Source: Pseudomonadota bacterium | Lineage (GTDB): Bacteria > Myxococcota_A > Polyangia > Polyangiales > Polyangiaceae | Assembly: GCA_023423895.1 (NCBI GenBank) | Contig: JAFAER010000013.1 | Location: forward strand, 112,829-176,828 | Length of the DNA stretch: 64,000 nucleotides | Reading direction: 5' to 3' | Part shown: positions 62,764 through 64,000 of the stretch, one piece after another | Numbering within the stretch: position 1 is the first letter of the stretch | Layout: the number at the start of each line of letters is the position of its first letter | Program-made: the position numbers and the translations under genes | Notes under the pieces: generated by a model | Databases searched by the model: none | The model's input: only the letters and a program-made list of their open reading frames with translations | What the model was told of the DNA's origin: nothing

Positions 62764-63246
62764 ATGAACGCCATCGAGATGCTCGTCGCGCAACACCGGC
62801 GCATGGAGACGATGTTGAAGGACCTCCTGGACGCAGAGCCCGCCGCGCGTCGGTCCATGTTCGCGCGCGCGGCAGACGAGCTCATGTCCCACGTCCTCGT
62901 CGAGGAGGAGGTCTTCTACCCCGCCGTGAAGGCCGAGCGCACGGAGGACATCCTGCTCGAATCGCTCGAAGAACATCTCTCGTTGAAGCGAGTGCTGAGC
63001 GATCTTGTCGACCTGCCGATCGACGACGCTCATTTCGAGCCGAAGTTGCACGTTCTCGAAGAACAGACACGGCATCATCACAAGGAGGAAGAGGAGCACC
63101 TCTTTCCGAAGGTGAAGAAGCTGCTGACGGACGAGCGGCTCGAGACGCTCGGCGCCGAGATGGCGAAGAAGCAGCATGCCCTCCTTCGCGAGAGCCCACG
63201 CCACGACGTCACGAATCAGACGGACGCAGCCGCGGACCTCCGCTGA
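62764..63246 (+). CDS. Hemerythrin-like domain protein
   Basis: A protein of 160 residues from the ATG at 62764 (GTG 62761 is possible). The four-helix bundle has candidate iron ligands in order: H11 in VAQHRRME, H43-x-x-x-E in MSHVLVEEEVFYP, H70 in LEEHLSLKR, and a cluster RHHHKEEEEHLFP near 100-112. Such proteins bind a diiron site for oxygen, nitric oxide or iron handling. It stands alone. Cytoplasmic. Confidence 0.85.
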   Translation: MNAIEMLVAQHRRMETMLKDLLDAEPAARRSMFARAADELMSHVLVEEEVFYPAVKAERTEDILLESLEEHLSLKRVLSDLVDLPIDDAHFEPKLHVLEEQTRHHHKEEEEHLFPKVKKLLTDERLETLGAEMAKKQHALLRESPRHDVTNQTDAAADLR

Positions 63247-63256
63247 GCTTCCTGCA

Positions 63257-63271
63257 GCCGCGTCCCGCGGC
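63257..63271. terminator. Short GC hairpin after hemerythrin gene
   Basis: GCCGCG (63257-63262) pairs with CGCGGC (63266-63271) with a three-base loop, 10 bases past the hemerythrin stop and before a convergent gene. No T-run. Confidence 0.3.
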
Positions 63272-63331
63272 GCCGTTCGAGGCCGAGCTGGCACGCGCTC
63301 GGATCTTCGAGCGCGTTCGACTTTCTACGGC

Positions 63332-64000
63332 TCAGCGTCGTTCTGGAGCTCGCGCGACGGTGATCGATCCGTCCGGGGCGATGACGACCGAACGTTCCTT
63401 CAAGAGCCGGCCGACGGCTCGCTTGAACGCCTTCTTGCTGAGCCCGAAGGCGTCGCGGATGTCGTCGGGGCTCGACTTGTCACCGATCTTCGGCGGATTC
63501 GGCCCAGACAGCTTCGCGAGGATCCGCTCGGCATCGGCAGCCAGCTCCTCATGCGCGTGACCTCGGAGCGAGAGCTCGATCTTCCCGTCCGGCAAGATGT
63601 TGGTGACGCGGAACCGCGCCGCCTCGCCGCGTGACAGCCCGTGCGGCTCGGCGCGGGGGACGAGCCCGACGAACATCCGTTCGACGATCACGAAGAGGCC
63701 GACTTCGGGCTCGAAGCGCCAGGCCTCCCCTTCGACCCACTCGTCTTCTTTCCACTCGACACCTTCGCTGTCGGCGCCACGGAGCATCTCGCTCACGCGC
63801 ATCGTGCCGGCCAGCCGTCCGCTGTCGTCCATGTAGAGCCCGACCGCATAACGCGACCCCACGCGCATGTCGGCCGTCTGCTCGGCGAACGGGACGAGCA
63901 GCTCCTTCGGCATTCCCCAGTCGACGAAGGCCCCGAAACGCGTGACCTCCGTGACCTCGAGGAACGCGACCTCACCGAGCTCGAGCTTCGCGACGCGCGT
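63332..64000 (-). CDS. CvfB-like S1 RNA-binding protein, 5' end cut by window edge
   Basis: At least 222 residues are visible and the frame is open to base 64000, so the N-terminus is missing. An S1 domain is seen near the edge (EVTRFGAFVDWGMPKELLVP), then a strand-rich domain (FVIVERMFVGLVPRAEPHGL), a third RNA-binding-like stretch (RVTNILPDGKIELSLRGHAH), and a C-terminal winged helix (IRDAFGLSKKAFKRAVGRLL, APDGSITVA). This order is that of CvfB/YitL, RNA-binding regulators of virulence or stress genes. The visible Met at 63913 is internal. Confidence 0.85.
   Translation of the reverse strand, partial: TRVAKLELGEVAFLEVTEVTRFGAFVDWGMPKELLVPFAEQTADMRVGSRYAVGLYMDDSGRLAGTMRVSEMLRGADSEGVEWKEDEWVEGEAWRFEPEVGLFVIVERMFVGLVPRAEPHGLSRGEAARFRVTNILPDGKIELSLRGHAHEELAADAERILAKLSGPNPPKIGDKSSPDDIRDAFGLSKKAFKRAVGRLLKERSVVIAPDGSITVARAPERR

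Overview
The window is high-G+C DNA from a predatory-type myxobacterium (phylum Myxococcota, most likely order Polyangiales). The evidence is two proteins ending in MYXO-CTERM sorting tails (11674-13083, 53041-54489), a large set of lipoproteins with Asp/Ala/Gly-rich spacers, Cys-rich CGACG modules, sigma54-type regulators and many sensor kinases. About 53 protein genes are supported. I see no rRNA, tRNA, CRISPR array, insertion sequence or phage.

Left part (1-18300): housekeeping and hypothetical genes. They include a diiron ferritin-like protein with its own ferredoxin-type reductase under a 16-bp palindrome, a NodB deacetylase lipoprotein, an HPF-cold shock fusion, an exonuclease/GIY-YIG protein, a rhodanese, an alpha/beta hydrolase, a MYXO-CTERM surface protein, a Bcp peroxiredoxin, a GST, and an SRPBCC protein whose frame has no ATG, GTG or TTG early enough.

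Centre (18382-40719): the most striking region. Five translationally coupled lipoprotein genes run leftward (25291 to 18382), and a paralogous set of five runs rightward (32422 to 39467) in the same order: Cys-rich module protein, first VWG-repeat propeller, second VWG-repeat propeller, RCC1-like propeller, IgGFc-binding-like protein. The 7-kb core between them holds an LTxxQ (Spy/ZraP-like) lipoprotein divergent from a histidine kinase and an NtrC-type regulator. The shared intergenic region carries two divergent sigma54-like promoters and three related dyads, as in a ZraPSR locus. The core also holds a secreted protein, an ECF sigma factor and its coupled membrane partner. A PNGase F-like lipoprotein follows the right cassette. 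I infer an inducible cell-surface lipoprotein system present in two divergent versions.

Right part (40726-64000): an FHA-sigma54 activator with paired operators, OsmC, a CE2-type SGNH esterase, an AEC transporter, two PAS-rich kinases, an M24B aminopeptidase next to smpB, a MYXO-CTERM trypsin-like protease, a complete mukF-mukE-mukB condensin operon with a repeat-extended MukE, small membrane proteins, a hemerythrin and a CvfB-like protein cut by the right edge.

The cassettes' function is unknown. Promoters, operators and terminators are read by eye and are predictions. Where a start codon is uncertain, the alternatives are given.
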